Part shown: one piece after another, positions 44,483 to 53,537 of the stretch
How the letters are laid out: each line of letters opens with the position of its first letter
Position numbering within the stretch: the stretch's first letter is position 1
Assembly (NCBI GenBank): GCA_001804705.1
Contig: MHAY01000015.1
Location: 1-64,000, forward strand
Source: Ignavibacteria bacterium RIFOXYC2_FULL_35_21
Lineage (GTDB): Bacteria; Bacteroidota; Ignavibacteria; Kapaibacteriales; UBA2268
DNA: 64,000 nucleotides
Reading direction: 5' to 3'
Notes under the pieces: generated by a model
Seen by the model: the letters and a program-made list of their open reading frames with translations, nothing else
Databases searched by the model: none
Told to the model about the DNA's origin: nothing
Made by a program: the position numbers and the translations under genes

Positions 44483-44884
44483 ATGATAAAATCAATCAAT
44501 CATATCGGAATTGCCGTTAAAGATCTGGATGCAAGTATTGATATATTCAGGAAGATTTTCTCTTTTGATGAAATTCATCGTGAAAAAGTTGAATCTCAAA
44601 AAGTTGAAATTGCATCCTTTAAAGTCGGAGATGTTTTAATTGAATTGACAGCAGCCACTGATGAGACATCACCAATTTCCAAATATTTGGAAAAAAAAGG
44701 TGAAGGAATTCATCATATTGCATTTGAAACCGATGATGTTAATAAAGAACTGGGGCGGCTTTCAAAAGAAGGAATACAGTTAATCAATCAGACTGCAACT
44801 GAGGGTGCACATGAAATGCAAATTGCATTTCTGCATCCAAAATCTACTAATGGAGTATTGATAGAGTTGTGTCAGAAGAAGTAA
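44483..44884 (+). CDS. mce: Methylmalonyl-CoA epimerase
   Basis: A glyoxalase-fold enzyme of 133 residues that interconverts (R)- and (S)-methylmalonyl-CoA in propionate metabolism. Metal ligands are visible: His in INHIGIAVKDLD near 7, Glu in VLIELTAATDE near 53, His in GIHHIAFETDD near 77 and Glu in GVLIELCQKK near the end. Length is exactly family-typical. No mutase genes are in the window. Confidence 0.92.
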   Translation: MIKSINHIGIAVKDLDASIDIFRKIFSFDEIHREKVESQKVEIASFKVGDVLIELTAATDETSPISKYLEKKGEGIHHIAFETDDVNKELGRLSKEGIQLINQTATEGAHEMQIAFLHPKSTNGVLIELCQKK

Positions 44885-44903
44885 AGTGGATTTTTTAATT
44901 AAT

Positions 44904-45215
44904 CTATTCACTATTCCTCAAAATATCTGATAAAATACTTGCCGGTTCAAGATTTTTGAGTTCACTTTCCAAGACACATTTGGGTTCGATACGTGACTCA
45001 ATTTTGTATGCAAGTAAAAATAACTTCTTTGAAATTTCAATTTTTTTACTCTTATCCCGGGATTTTAAAATTACAGCAACATCAATATCGCTGTCTTTTC
45101 TTTGAGTACCTTTAGCATAAGAACCATATAAAAGAATTTTATTGACATCAAATTCTTTTTTAACGAGATTACTATATTCGATAAGTTTTGATAATATTTC
45201 TTGTTTTACTTCCAT
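44904..45215 (-). CDS. MNT-type nucleotidyltransferase without an evident HEPN partner
   Basis: A 103-residue protein with YGSYAKGTQRKDSDIDVAVIL near residues 30-50, the minimal nucleotidyltransferase motif. No HEPN or other small gene lies directly beside it: mce is convergent and the next gene is gpmA. It may be a solitary antitoxin-like relic or act with the HEPN protein at 43791. Confidence 0.82.
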   Translation of the reverse strand: MEVKQEILSKLIEYSNLVKKEFDVNKILLYGSYAKGTQRKDSDIDVAVILKSRDKSKKIEISKKLFLLAYKIESRIEPKCVLESELKNLEPASILSDILRNSE

Positions 45216-45298
45216 TTATAATCAATTGTAAAATACATTCAACTTTAAGATTTTGATTAATAAATTAATATAAGTTTAAATCTGAAAATATACTGTAT

Positions 45299-45324
45299 GG
45301 ATTCTGAAATAAATTCAGAATGAC
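45299..45324. repeat. Dispersed hairpin repeat downstream of gpmA
   Basis: GGATTCTGAAATAAATTCAG followed by AATGAC forms a TTCTGAA/TTCAGAA stem and shares the AGAATGAC end with the 24220-24306 family. It lies in the 3' region of gpmA, between it and the MNT gene. Confidence 0.6.
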
Positions 45325-45341
45325 AAAAGAATAATCGAAAT

Positions 45342-46106
45342 TTAATCACCATTCAAAACCCGAATTTCTTTTCCTTGTGATGCCACAGCAGCCATTGATT
45401 TCTGTATTTCCTCGAAATCACCGAGATAGTATTTATTCCAGGGACGCAAATCGTCATCAAGTTCATAGATAAGTGGTATGCCTGTAGGAATGTTGTAATT
45501 TATTATTTCATCTTCACTCATATTATCAAGATATTTGACTAATGCACGCAGACTGTTGCCATGAGCTACAACTAAAACTCTTTTTCCGGCTTTAACTGAT
45601 GGAGCTATTGCATCATGCCAGAAAGGAATAAAACGATAATAGGTATCTTTAAGACATTCACCGAGTGGTAGGACATCTTCACTTAACTCCTGATAGCGGG
45701 GATCTTTGGCGGGATACATTTCATCATCTTTGCTTAGATGAGGAGGTGGTGTATCGTAGCTCCGTCGCCAGAGTAGGACTTGTTCCTCACCATATTTCTT
45801 TGCTGTCTCGGTTTTATTCAAACCTTGTAATGCACCATAATGCCTTTCGTTAAGCCTCCATGATTTAATAAAAGGTACCCACATGAGGTCAAGTCCATCG
45901 AGAATGATCCACATTGTCCTTATAGCTCTTTTTAAAACGGATGTATAGACTATGTCGAAGGTATAGCCTTCTTCCTTGAGCAATCGTGCCGCTTCCCAGG
46001 CTTCTTCCTCACCTTTATCTGAAAGGTCAACATCTATCCATCCTGTAAATCGGTTTTCTTTATTCCAGACACTTTCGCCGTGTCTTATTAAAACTAATTT
46101 TTTCAT
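45342..46106 (-). CDS. gpmA: 2,3-bisphosphoglycerate-dependent phosphoglycerate mutase
   Basis: It interconverts 3- and 2-phosphoglycerate in glycolysis and gluconeogenesis. The 254 residues start [13 protein letters not shown], with the phospho-histidine in [22 protein letters not shown] carries the catalytic glutamate and active-site arginine, and [12 protein letters not shown] holds the second histidine. Length is normal. It lies downstream of pckA on the same strand but a strong hairpin (46158-46194) separates them. The ATG follows AGGAGG. Confidence 0.96.
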   Translation of the reverse strand: MKKLVLIRHGESVWNKENRFTGWIDVDLSDKGEEEAWEAARLLKEEGYTFDIVYTSVLKRAIRTMWIILDGLDLMWVPFIKSWRLNERHYGALQGLNKTETAKKYGEEQVLLWRRSYDTPPPHLSKDDEMYPAKDPRYQELSEDVLPLGECLKDTYYRFIPFWHDAIAPSVKAGKRVLVVAHGNSLRALVKYLDNMSEDEIINYNIPTGIPLIYELDDDLRPWNKYYLGDFEEIQKSMAAVASQGKEIRVLNGD

Positions 46107-46157
46107 TTTTATACCTCCTGCATCTGAATTCAGGTAAATGTAATCAAATTACATTCC

Positions 46158-46194
46158 AAAAAAAGCCTGTTAATAAAAAATCAGCAGGCTTTTA
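46158..46194 (-). terminator. Rho-independent terminator after pckA
   Basis: On the minus strand AAAAGCCTG pairs with CAGGCTTTT across an AT-rich loop and is followed by a run of T. It lies 12 bp after the pckA stop and before gpmA. Confidence 0.82.
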
Positions 46195-46205
46195 ATTATA
46201 GAATA

Positions 46206-47855
46206 TTATCTAACACGCTTGGGGCCTGCATTTATTACATCATCGGGAATCCCTTCAGCGAATAATTTAAAGTTCTCTATATAACGTGCAGCAAGGGCAT
46301 CGTATTTCATCCAATATTCGTTTTTGTTACCCCAGGCATTAGATGGTTCGAACACATCATCAGGAACACCCGGACAGGTAAGCGGCACTTCAAAATTGAA
46401 TAATTTATCCTTACGGTATTTCACATTGTCAAGTAATCCATCGAGAGCTGCATTGAGCATATTTCTTGTATGACGAATGCTGATACGTTTCCCTACACCG
46501 AATTTTCCTCCAATCCAGCCTGTATTTACAAGCCAGCAGTTAGCCCCATGTTTTTCCATCTTTTGTCTAAGGAGATTTGCATAAAAGAAAGGATGGTGAA
46601 CCATAAACGGTGCCCCAAAACAGGCACTAAATGTGATTTCAGGTTCAATACCCAAACCAATCTCTGTTCCTGCAATTTTTGATGTATATCCGCTAATAAA
46701 ATGATACATAGCCTGGTTCATGTCCAATCTTGCTATAGGAGGTAGAACACCTGTGGCATCGCAGGTCAGAAATATAACATTCTTGGGATGTGTGCGTGAC
46801 ATTTTCTCAGGCACAGCATTTGGAATAAACTCGAGCGGGTATGAAGCCCTAGTATTCTCTGTACGGGATTCATCGTCTAGGTCAATTCTTCGTGAAGCCG
46901 GGTCCCATATCACATTTTCAAGTATAGTGCCGAATCTCCTCGTGCATGCATAAATCTCAGGTTCTGCTTCTGCCGAAAGTCTTATAACCTTAGCATAACA
47001 TCCGCCTTCAAAGTTAAAGACACCTTCATCACTCCATCCATGTTCATCATCTCCAATCAATTTGCGTTTCGGGTCGGCAGAAAGAGTTGTCTTTCCTGTT
47101 CCGCTTAATCCAAAGAACAATGCAACATCCCCATTGTCGCCAACATTCGCCGAACAATGCATCGCCATTACATTTTCTAAGGGTTTGAGATAATTCATAA
47201 TAGTAAAAATTGTCTTTTTGACTTCGCCGCCATAACTTGAACCAGCGACAATTGCGAGACGTTGAGAAAAATTAATAATCATTGCAGTTTCGGAACGAGT
47301 GCCGTCAATAGCCGGTTCGCACTTGAATGATGGAGAAGCTATCATGGTAAATTCAGGAACATGCCTTTTCAATTCGTCACGGTTTGTTATTTTAATGAAC
47401 ATGTTTCTTGCGAAAAGGCTCTGCCAGGCAGTATCAGTTATTATTCGAATAGGCATTCGATAATTAGGGTCAGCACCAACATAGCAATCCTGAACAAACA
47501 ATTCTTCGCCTTGCAGGAATGCTTGTAATCTGGTTAGTAAATTTCCAAACTTTTGCGGGTCAAACGGGCGGTTATATACACCCCACCAAATATTATTTTC
47601 AGTTGTTTGTTCTTTCACGATGAATTTATCATTTGCAGCGCGGGCTGTCCATTTCCCTGTATTAACGACAAACGGTCCCCCATAAACAACATGCCCTTCT
47701 CCTCTGAAGACAGCTTCTTCATAAAGAGCTGATGTCGGTAGATTCCAGAAGACGTTGTCAAGGTACTGAAGTCCATGATTCTTCAATTTATAATCACTTG
47801 CATATTCACCTGCGTGTTTTATTGCAGGTGTATCAAACTCTAGATATTTTGTCAT
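46206..47855 (-). CDS. pckA: ATP-dependent phosphoenolpyruvate carboxykinase
   Basis: PckA converts oxaloacetate and ATP to phosphoenolpyruvate and CO2. The 549-residue protein has the P-loop FFGLSGTGKTTLSADPKR near residue 240, LIGDDEHGWSDEGVFNFEGG (split) with the metal-binding aspartate, and VNTGWIGGKFGVGKRISI near 440. ATG 47855 is preferred to an in-frame TTG at 47861, because it overlaps the aminotransferase stop as ATGA and has GAGGG seven bases upstream. Coupling with the upstream aminotransferase, which can supply oxaloacetate from aspartate, makes metabolic sense. Confidence 0.97.
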   Translation of the reverse strand: MTKYLEFDTPAIKHAGEYASDYKLKNHGLQYLDNVFWNLPTSALYEEAVFRGEGHVVYGGPFVVNTGKWTARAANDKFIVKEQTTENNIWWGVYNRPFDPQKFGNLLTRLQAFLQGEELFVQDCYVGADPNYRMPIRIITDTAWQSLFARNMFIKITNRDELKRHVPEFTMIASPSFKCEPAIDGTRSETAMIINFSQRLAIVAGSSYGGEVKKTIFTIMNYLKPLENVMAMHCSANVGDNGDVALFFGLSGTGKTTLSADPKRKLIGDDEHGWSDEGVFNFEGGCYAKVIRLSAEAEPEIYACTRRFGTILENVIWDPASRRIDLDDESRTENTRASYPLEFIPNAVPEKMSRTHPKNVIFLTCDATGVLPPIARLDMNQAMYHFISGYTSKIAGTEIGLGIEPEITFSACFGAPFMVHHPFFYANLLRQKMEKHGANCWLVNTGWIGGKFGVGKRISIRHTRNMLNAALDGLLDNVKYRKDKLFNFEVPLTCPGVPDDVFEPSNAWGNKNEYWMKYDALAARYIENFKLFAEGIPDDVINAGPKRVR

Positions 47856-49069
47856 AACCAATCCCTCACTAATTTTCTAAGTCCAATATACAGTTCATTC
47901 GGCGAATCGGGGTCGAGTGCCCATTTTATTCTCTCAATACCTTCGGTTATATCTTTTATTGAACCACATGTTGAAAGTCTTAGAAATCCTTCCAGGCCAA
48001 ACTCGACACCAGGCACAGTAACAACCCGAACTTTTTCAATGAGAAAATTAGCGAGCTTTATGGAATCCTTGTTATAATAACTGAAATCTGCAAAGCAATA
48101 GAATGCTCCATCAGGTTTATAAGCTCTGACACCATTAAATGCATTAAGCCGTTCCATCATAACATTTCTATTATTTTCTAGTGTGAGCCTTAGGCTTTCG
48201 ACAGATGATTGCACACCATTCAAAGCTCCGACTGCAGCTTTCTGCATGATAACCGAAGGTCCTGAGGTTTGATGAGACTGAATGTTTGTCATTACCTCAA
48301 TTAACTTTTTATTGGCAACCGCCCAGCCGATTCTGAAACCTGTCATTGCATATTGCTTGGACACGCCATTAATGACAATCAGTTTGGAATTTTCTGTCAA
48401 ATCTTTTGCATAATTATAACAATTAATTGGCTTTCTTCCATCAAAAATCAATCGGTGATAGATGTCATCCATTATTAGGTATAATCCTTTTCTTTCGCAG
48501 AAATCAACAATCTCAGCTATGAATTGTTCTGAATACATGGCTCCTGTCGGGTTGTTAGGACTATTGATGATTACACATTTTGTATAGGAAGTAACAAGTC
48601 TTTCAATATCACTCAATCTTGGATAGAACGAACCATCCTCTGCAAGACAAGGAACTGGAACTGCTCCAATCATCTTTGCCATTTCTGGATAACTCACCCA
48701 ATAAGGTGCAGGAAAAATCACTTCTTCCTGTGGATTGAGAATTGCCTGAAGAGCAACCATGATTGCCTGTTTTGCTCCACTCGATGCAATTACGTTTTCA
48801 GGAGCAACCTTCCTGTTGTAAAAATCTTCTGTATAGCGTATTATTGCCTGCTTCAGAGCAGGAATACCATCTGCAGGAGTGTATCTAACCTCTCCTGAAT
48901 TTATAATACCGGCCGCAGCAACGAGTGCATCCAACGGAGCTTTGCTCTTCGGTTCTCCTCCCCCAAGGTGAATCACAGGCTCACCCTTATCCCTGAGTAT
49001 AGCAGCAATTTCATTCAGCTTCAGGGTTGCAGATGCACTGATTGACCTTCCAATTAAACTAATACTCAT
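47852..49069 (-). CDS. Aspartate aminotransferase (class I/II PLP enzyme)
   Basis: A 405-residue enzyme of the AspC-like subgroup. Motifs: LGGGEPKSKAPLDAL near 38, NSPNNPTGAMYS near 177, MDDIYHRLIF near 205, PLP-lysine in NGVSKQYAMTGFRIGWA near 237, and FLRLSTCGS near 370. It interconverts aspartate and oxaloacetate, though prephenate or other substrates are possible. Start ATG 49069 is chosen since the family begins at MSISLIGRSIS; a further 25 upstream codons to 49144 are basic and unsupported. The GGAG at about 14 bp upstream is a little distant. It overlaps pckA by 4 bp. Confidence 0.88.
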   Translation of the reverse strand: MSISLIGRSISASATLKLNEIAAILRDKGEPVIHLGGGEPKSKAPLDALVAAAGIINSGEVRYTPADGIPALKQAIIRYTEDFYNRKVAPENVIASSGAKQAIMVALQAILNPQEEVIFPAPYWVSYPEMAKMIGAVPVPCLAEDGSFYPRLSDIERLVTSYTKCVIINSPNNPTGAMYSEQFIAEIVDFCERKGLYLIMDDIYHRLIFDGRKPINCYNYAKDLTENSKLIVINGVSKQYAMTGFRIGWAVANKKLIEVMTNIQSHQTSGPSVIMQKAAVGALNGVQSSVESLRLTLENNRNVMMERLNAFNGVRAYKPDGAFYCFADFSYYNKDSIKLANFLIEKVRVVTVPGVEFGLEGFLRLSTCGSIKDITEGIERIKWALDPDSPNELYIGLRKLVRDWL

Positions 49070-49621
49070 CTTACTAAATTCATCTCCTTTATTTCTGATA
49101 TACTCTTTTTTAAAAAATTTCTTTAATTTGAATAATGTAAACAATAATCATAAGTACTTTAAAATAAACTTCAAAATTGCTGAAAATAATCAGAAACAAA
49201 AAATTTTTTGTTTTAAATAATATTTATTTAAGATTGATAAAATTTAATATGACTGATAAATCTCCCGACAAATTACTCATCATTAAATCTTATAAATTTT
49301 TTAATTAAAAAAACTTTTCATTTGTGGAATTTATAATTAAATTTGCAGTTCAATAAGTCGTTGGATTTAAATTATTAAGAAAATAATTCAAAGGTTTAAT
49401 AATGACTTTTGAAAATTTGATTTGTTAAGATTGTGTGAAAATTTTTTAAAAAAATGATTTTTTTTGAGACCAAATTCCGTTTTATGTGTCATTATAGTTA
49501 GATAAATGACAAATTTAAAAAATATACAATATTTGTATTCCTGTACAATCAGGTATTAACAATAAAAAAGGAGGCGGAATCGGGTAATCAGTACCAAATT
49601 GTAATATAATACTGATATTAA
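49070..49621. other. Intergenic region between aminotransferase and VTC genes
   Basis: An AT-rich divergent promoter region of about 550 bp. It should carry promoters for the aminotransferase-pckA operon and for the VTC operon. A purine-rich GGAGGCGG lies at 49570-49577, 45 bp before the VTC ATG, too far to be its ribosome site. No coding frame or repeat family is recognised. Confidence 0.5.
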
Positions 49622-50416
49622 ATGTTTAATTCCGTTGAACAAAAAGAAGCTCATACATTAAAGCAGTTTGACACTGCTTCTCTTGAATATGTAAATACCC
49701 TGAACCTTAATAACCGTCAGGATACCAAATATGCTTTCAGGAATAGTGAACTACCAAATGTACTTCAAGATTTAAAAAATAATTATAAGATTTTAGATAT
49801 TCAAAATAATAAAGTATTTCTTTATGAAAACCTCTATTATGATACTCCCGATTTATTCATGTACTTTCAGCATCATAACGGCAAACTTAACAGATATAAA
49901 ATCAGGTATAGAAAATACAGAGACAATAACACAATATTTTTTGAAATAAAGAAAAAAACAAATAAGCAAATAACAATTAAAAATAGGATTCAGGCAGAAA
50001 AAATCGAAAATTCCCTAACCAAAGATGCAAATGATTTGATTGAAGAAGAAGTAGATACAAAACTCGAAAATCTATCACCCAAACTTTGGATTAATTATTC
50101 CCGGATTACGCTTGTCCATAATGAACGTAATGAAAAAGTTACTTTCGACAAAGACCTTTCATTTAAAGGCATGGTAAATGGCTGGTCATACCTCCCGGGA
50201 CTGGTTATAGCTGAAATCAAACAGGAAAGATTTAATCCTAATTCAGATTTTATTAAACTCATGAATAGATTTAGAATTCGAAAAATAAGGATAAGCAAAT
50301 ATACAACCGGTAGTATAATGGCTTATCCTGAAATAAAATATAATAGATTTAAACCAAGATTACTATTTATTAACAAGCAATGCGAAAATCAGGATGGATA
50401 CTTCAAATTTCTTTAG
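49622..50416 (+). CDS. VTC-domain polyphosphate polymerase-like protein
   Basis: A 264-residue protein of the VTC domain, a tunnel-shaped triphosphate-binding fold related to the eukaryotic polyphosphate polymerase. Basic tunnel residues fit: RQDTKYAF near 38, ENLYYDTPDL near 68, KLNRYKIRYRKY near 90, FFEIKKKTNK near 108 and VIAEIKQERF near 196. Bacterial members usually sit beside DUF4956 membrane proteins, as here with a 23-bp overlap. Whether it makes polyphosphate is not established. Confidence 0.87.
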   Translation: MFNSVEQKEAHTLKQFDTASLEYVNTLNLNNRQDTKYAFRNSELPNVLQDLKNNYKILDIQNNKVFLYENLYYDTPDLFMYFQHHNGKLNRYKIRYRKYRDNNTIFFEIKKKTNKQITIKNRIQAEKIENSLTKDANDLIEEEVDTKLENLSPKLWINYSRITLVHNERNEKVTFDKDLSFKGMVNGWSYLPGLVIAEIKQERFNPNSDFIKLMNRFRIRKIRISKYTTGSIMAYPEIKYNRFKPRLLFINKQCENQDGYFKFL

Positions 50417-51032
50417 CTTTAACATATTAAACGGAGATTTTTACTTGCATTTCACTTTAAGATTTGTCATAAATATTATTTCAATATTTATTATAACCAA
50501 ACTAATTTATTTTCATTTCAGAAGAAAAAGGGAATACCTTTTCACTTTCTTCGTGCTTAATATTCTTGTCTTTCTGGTATGTTTCTTACTGCAAAGTACT
50601 CAATTAAGCATTGGATTTGCCTTTGGTATTTTTGCCATCTTTTCCATTCTGCGATACAGGACAATCACAGTACCTATAAAAGAAATGACCTATGTTTTCA
50701 TTTCAATTGCAGTAGCTCTGATAAACTCTCTTCTGAGCAATCAAAATACATATCTCTTCATGGGTATCACGAATTTGATAATTATTGTTGGTATATATAT
50801 TCTTGAGAAAGTATTTGTTAAGAATGAGAGTCAAAAAGAAGTTATTTATGAAAAAATTGATTTGATTAAACCTGCCAATCACAACCTGCTGATTCAGGAC
50901 CTCAAAGATAGAACAGGGCTTAACATACACAGATTCGACATAATCAGAATTGATTTTCTGAGAGATGTCGCAAGGATACGTGTATATTATTATGATAAAT
51001 TCCATACCGACGACCATGACCTTAATAGATAA
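50394..51032 (+). CDS. DUF4956 family membrane protein
   Basis: A 212-residue protein with four or five membrane helices and a soluble C-terminal domain. The signature IGFAFGIFAIFSILRYRTIT with IKEMTYVFISIAVALINSLL (split) is the DUF4956 hallmark. The C-terminal part has LLIQDLKDRTGLNIHRFDII and ends with a ferredoxin-like segment. It overlaps the VTC gene and is thought to act with it in the membrane; the mechanism is not known. Confidence 0.88.
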   Translation: MDTSNFFSFNILNGDFYLHFTLRFVINIISIFIITKLIYFHFRRKREYLFTFFVLNILVFLVCFLLQSTQLSIGFAFGIFAIFSILRYRTITVPIKEMTYVFISIAVALINSLLSNQNTYLFMGITNLIIIVGIYILEKVFVKNESQKEVIYEKIDLIKPANHNLLIQDLKDRTGLNIHRFDIIRIDFLRDVARIRVYYYDKFHTDDHDLNR

Positions 51033-51059
51033 TTACGAATTATAAATTACGAATTACGA

Positions 51060-51752
51060 ATGAATTCAGATAAGATTATTCGTTGTTTAAAGCTCTGTAA
51101 ACATAGAAAATATTTTAGGACTTTTCTATTAACAATAATATTTTTATTTAACTTCTTGCTTATTAAAGCACAGAACCCTGATACAGAGCTATGGACGGGT
51201 TTTAGTATTGACTTTCCTATAATTGATAACTTTAGCATCGAGCCTGCCGAACAATTCAGGTTTGACCATGGAATCAGTGAACTGAAATCAGCAATTACAG
51301 AGATAAGCCTGAAATATAAATTTAATAAGTATTTTAAAGTATTAACTACATACAGGTTATATGTCAGGCCTGAACTGCCGAATCATGCTATTTATTTAAG
51401 CGGCTACTTTACTTATGATATTGAACCTTTCGAATTAAAATATAAATTGACATATAAGAAAAAATTTGAAGAAGATAATAAGACAGAAGAACACATACGA
51501 AATAAAATTACTGTTGAATATGAACTTGCCAAATGGATAAAACCATTTATTGCTTATGAATTGTTTTACAGGCTAAATTACAAAAAAGGTGATAGATTCG
51601 ACAACTATAGATTTTATATCGGATGTAATTTAAAAATAAATAAAGACCATGAAATTCAGCTATACTATATGAGAGAAGAAGAAATAAACATGAAAAATCC
51701 CAAAAGAACAAATATCATCGGTGTATTTTATAATATTGATAGTTGGTTTTAA
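51060..51752 (+). CDS. DUF2490 family outer-membrane protein
   Basis: A 230-residue exported protein. The signal segment (FRTFLLTIIFLFNFLLIKAQ) is followed by alternating beta strands typical of a small barrel: ELWTGFSIDFPI, FSIEPAEQFRFDHG, YFKVLTTYRLYVRPE, and a C-terminal IIGVFYNIDSWF ending in an aromatic residue. This matches DUF2490. It is third in the VTC-DUF4956-DUF2490 run, 27 bp after DUF4956 across an AT-rich microrepeat. Confidence 0.78.
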   Translation: MNSDKIIRCLKLCKHRKYFRTFLLTIIFLFNFLLIKAQNPDTELWTGFSIDFPIIDNFSIEPAEQFRFDHGISELKSAITEISLKYKFNKYFKVLTTYRLYVRPELPNHAIYLSGYFTYDIEPFELKYKLTYKKKFEEDNKTEEHIRNKITVEYELAKWIKPFIAYELFYRLNYKKGDRFDNYRFYIGCNLKINKDHEIQLYYMREEEINMKNPKRTNIIGVFYNIDSWF

Positions 51753-51798
51753 ATTTAGTGAATAGTGAAAAATTATAATTAATAAAATTGTATTTAAT

Positions 51799-51817
51799 GT
51801 CAGGAGTAACTCCTGAC
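51799..51817. repeat. Short palindrome between convergent genes
   Basis: GTCAGGAGTAACTCCTGAC is a perfect hairpin between the DUF2490 gene and the convergent barrel gene. It may be a terminator for either direction, but no T-run follows. Confidence 0.6.
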
Positions 51818-51831
51818 AAGGTCAAAACAAT

Positions 51832-52635
51832 TCAGAATGAATCAATGTATTCAATGCCTAATCTTCTTACAGCTCTTTGGCCTCCGGCTGAATGATTAAA
51901 CAAATCTATAAATTGAAGTTCAACAGTCATATTTTGTGTAAAAGCAAAACGCAATGCTAAATTCAATAATCCTCTTTTATCCATGATTAAACCGGGCTTT
52001 TCATCGAGAGTTGCATTATACTCTATATTAACCGAACCTCTGTTGCCTAATGATTGTTCTAACCCGGCATAATAATTTGGAACTCTATCAGAAGGTAAAG
52101 GTTCGAGCGAATAATTTATACCACCATGAAAAGCAAGGCTGCCAAATTTCCAAGTGTAACTCTTGCTGGCTGTCAGAAAAAATCCCGGAGATAAATTTTG
52201 AAATCTTTTTAAGTCAGCCGAATAAGAACCTCTACCCTGAGAATTGAAACCAATTAAAATGGCCGGGAAACCTAATGATTCATCAAATATTCTGATTCTG
52301 ATAAGAACTCCCGGCAGGCTTTGCCATGTTACTTCCCCATTACCGAGAATATTTGTCCCTCCAAAACTTAGTCCCATATTAAAATTTGAAAATGGAGATG
52401 CATTTATTTCGGCAAAGAGTCCGGAATTTTCGAAAATATTTGAATAGATTGAAAACGAATATTTGGGTACAATACCGGCTGTTGGCATATTAACTATATA
52501 AAGCGATTCATACCTTGCTTTCTCACCTGATGAACCCTGGGCATTTAAATCTAATGAAAAAATGAACAAAATAATTAACAGAAAACTACTATTGATAATT
52601 TTATTTCCTTCTAATATTTTTTCCGAACCAAACAT
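51832..52635 (-). CDS. Predicted outer-membrane barrel protein
   Basis: A 267-residue exported protein; a hydrophobic segment (SSFLLIILFIFSLDLNA) follows an N-terminal hydrophilic stretch. The body has glycine- and aromatic-rich amphipathic strands and conserved-looking phrases IVNMPTAGIVPKYSFSIY, FNMGLSFGGTNI and NIEYNATLDEKPGLIMDK. This resembles YjbH-like envelope proteins, but I am not certain of the family. It is divergent from the lipoprotein gene at 52713. Confidence 0.62.
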   Translation of the reverse strand: MFGSEKILEGNKIINSSFLLIILFIFSLDLNAQGSSGEKARYESLYIVNMPTAGIVPKYSFSIYSNIFENSGLFAEINASPFSNFNMGLSFGGTNILGNGEVTWQSLPGVLIRIRIFDESLGFPAILIGFNSQGRGSYSADLKRFQNLSPGFFLTASKSYTWKFGSLAFHGGINYSLEPLPSDRVPNYYAGLEQSLGNRGSVNIEYNATLDEKPGLIMDKRGLLNLALRFAFTQNMTVELQFIDLFNHSAGGQRAVRRLGIEYIDSF

Positions 52636-52712
52636 TTGATAAATTAAAACTCCTAATAATCGTTATAACAACATAATTAATATTAAATTTTAAAATAATT
52701 TGTACAAATATT

Positions 52713-53537
52713 ATGCCTAAATTAATTTCTATTTTGTTATTGTCAGCACTTTGGATTTACGGCTGCAGTACAACAAAAATAATTGATAAGAATCCTCCGC
52801 CTTATCGTTCTGATGTTAGTTTGCTCGTTAATTCGGGAAATGCTGTATTTAATTTCAGTATGAAAGCAATACAAAACGATGGGCAGGATAAATTCGATTT
52901 TATTAATGCAATTACTACAGTAAAACTCGAAATACTGACTCCTGAAGACACAGTGTTCCATAACTTAGAATTCACCCAGTTAGACATTAAGGGAACAACA
53001 GAAAAGGAAAAACAAACTTCTTTGACAGTGTCAGGTTCTGTCAGCTGGATGCTCCCTTTAAAATTTAATCTGGAAGATATGAAGTTCAGATTCAAAATTT
53101 TCGCAAATAATAAGTTTTATGATATTACGAAAACTTATGATGATATTTATACGGAAGCCGAAGAAGATATGCCTGCTTTAACATTAGAACCGTTTATTGA
53201 AAATCAAACTTACAATTCTGCAGTATTTGGCGTTATTGCCAAACGAAATAAAACTGTTGAAAATGAATATATCCCTACATCTGAAACATTCAGGGTTGAT
53301 ATCTTAAATCAAAAAGAGCATGTTGTTTGGAGTTCAAGTTATGGACAAAACTTTCTACAGGTTCTAAATCCTGTGCTACCTGCTTCAAAAGGTGAGACTC
53401 ATAAATATACTATGGAATGGAACGGGAAAACATCTAATCAAATACCACTTACGGCAGGCGAATATACTTTAAGAATGACTATACCGGCTAAACCGACACC
53501 TTATACAACATCAATGAGGTTCAACTGGAACCAATGA
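52713..53537 (+). CDS. Lipoprotein of unknown function
   Basis: A 274-residue protein with a lipobox at LWIYGC (Cys 18). The remainder is predicted beta-rich with TAGEYTLRMTIPAKPTPY near the end. No family was recognised. Its TGA overlaps the ribD start (ATGATAG, 53534-53537), so the two are translationally coupled, although the functional link is not evident. Confidence 0.7.
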   Translation: MPKLISILLLSALWIYGCSTTKIIDKNPPPYRSDVSLLVNSGNAVFNFSMKAIQNDGQDKFDFINAITTVKLEILTPEDTVFHNLEFTQLDIKGTTEKEKQTSLTVSGSVSWMLPLKFNLEDMKFRFKIFANNKFYDITKTYDDIYTEAEEDMPALTLEPFIENQTYNSAVFGVIAKRNKTVENEYIPTSETFRVDILNQKEHVVWSSSYGQNFLQVLNPVLPASKGETHKYTMEWNGKTSNQIPLTAGEYTLRMTIPAKPTPYTTSMRFNWNQ

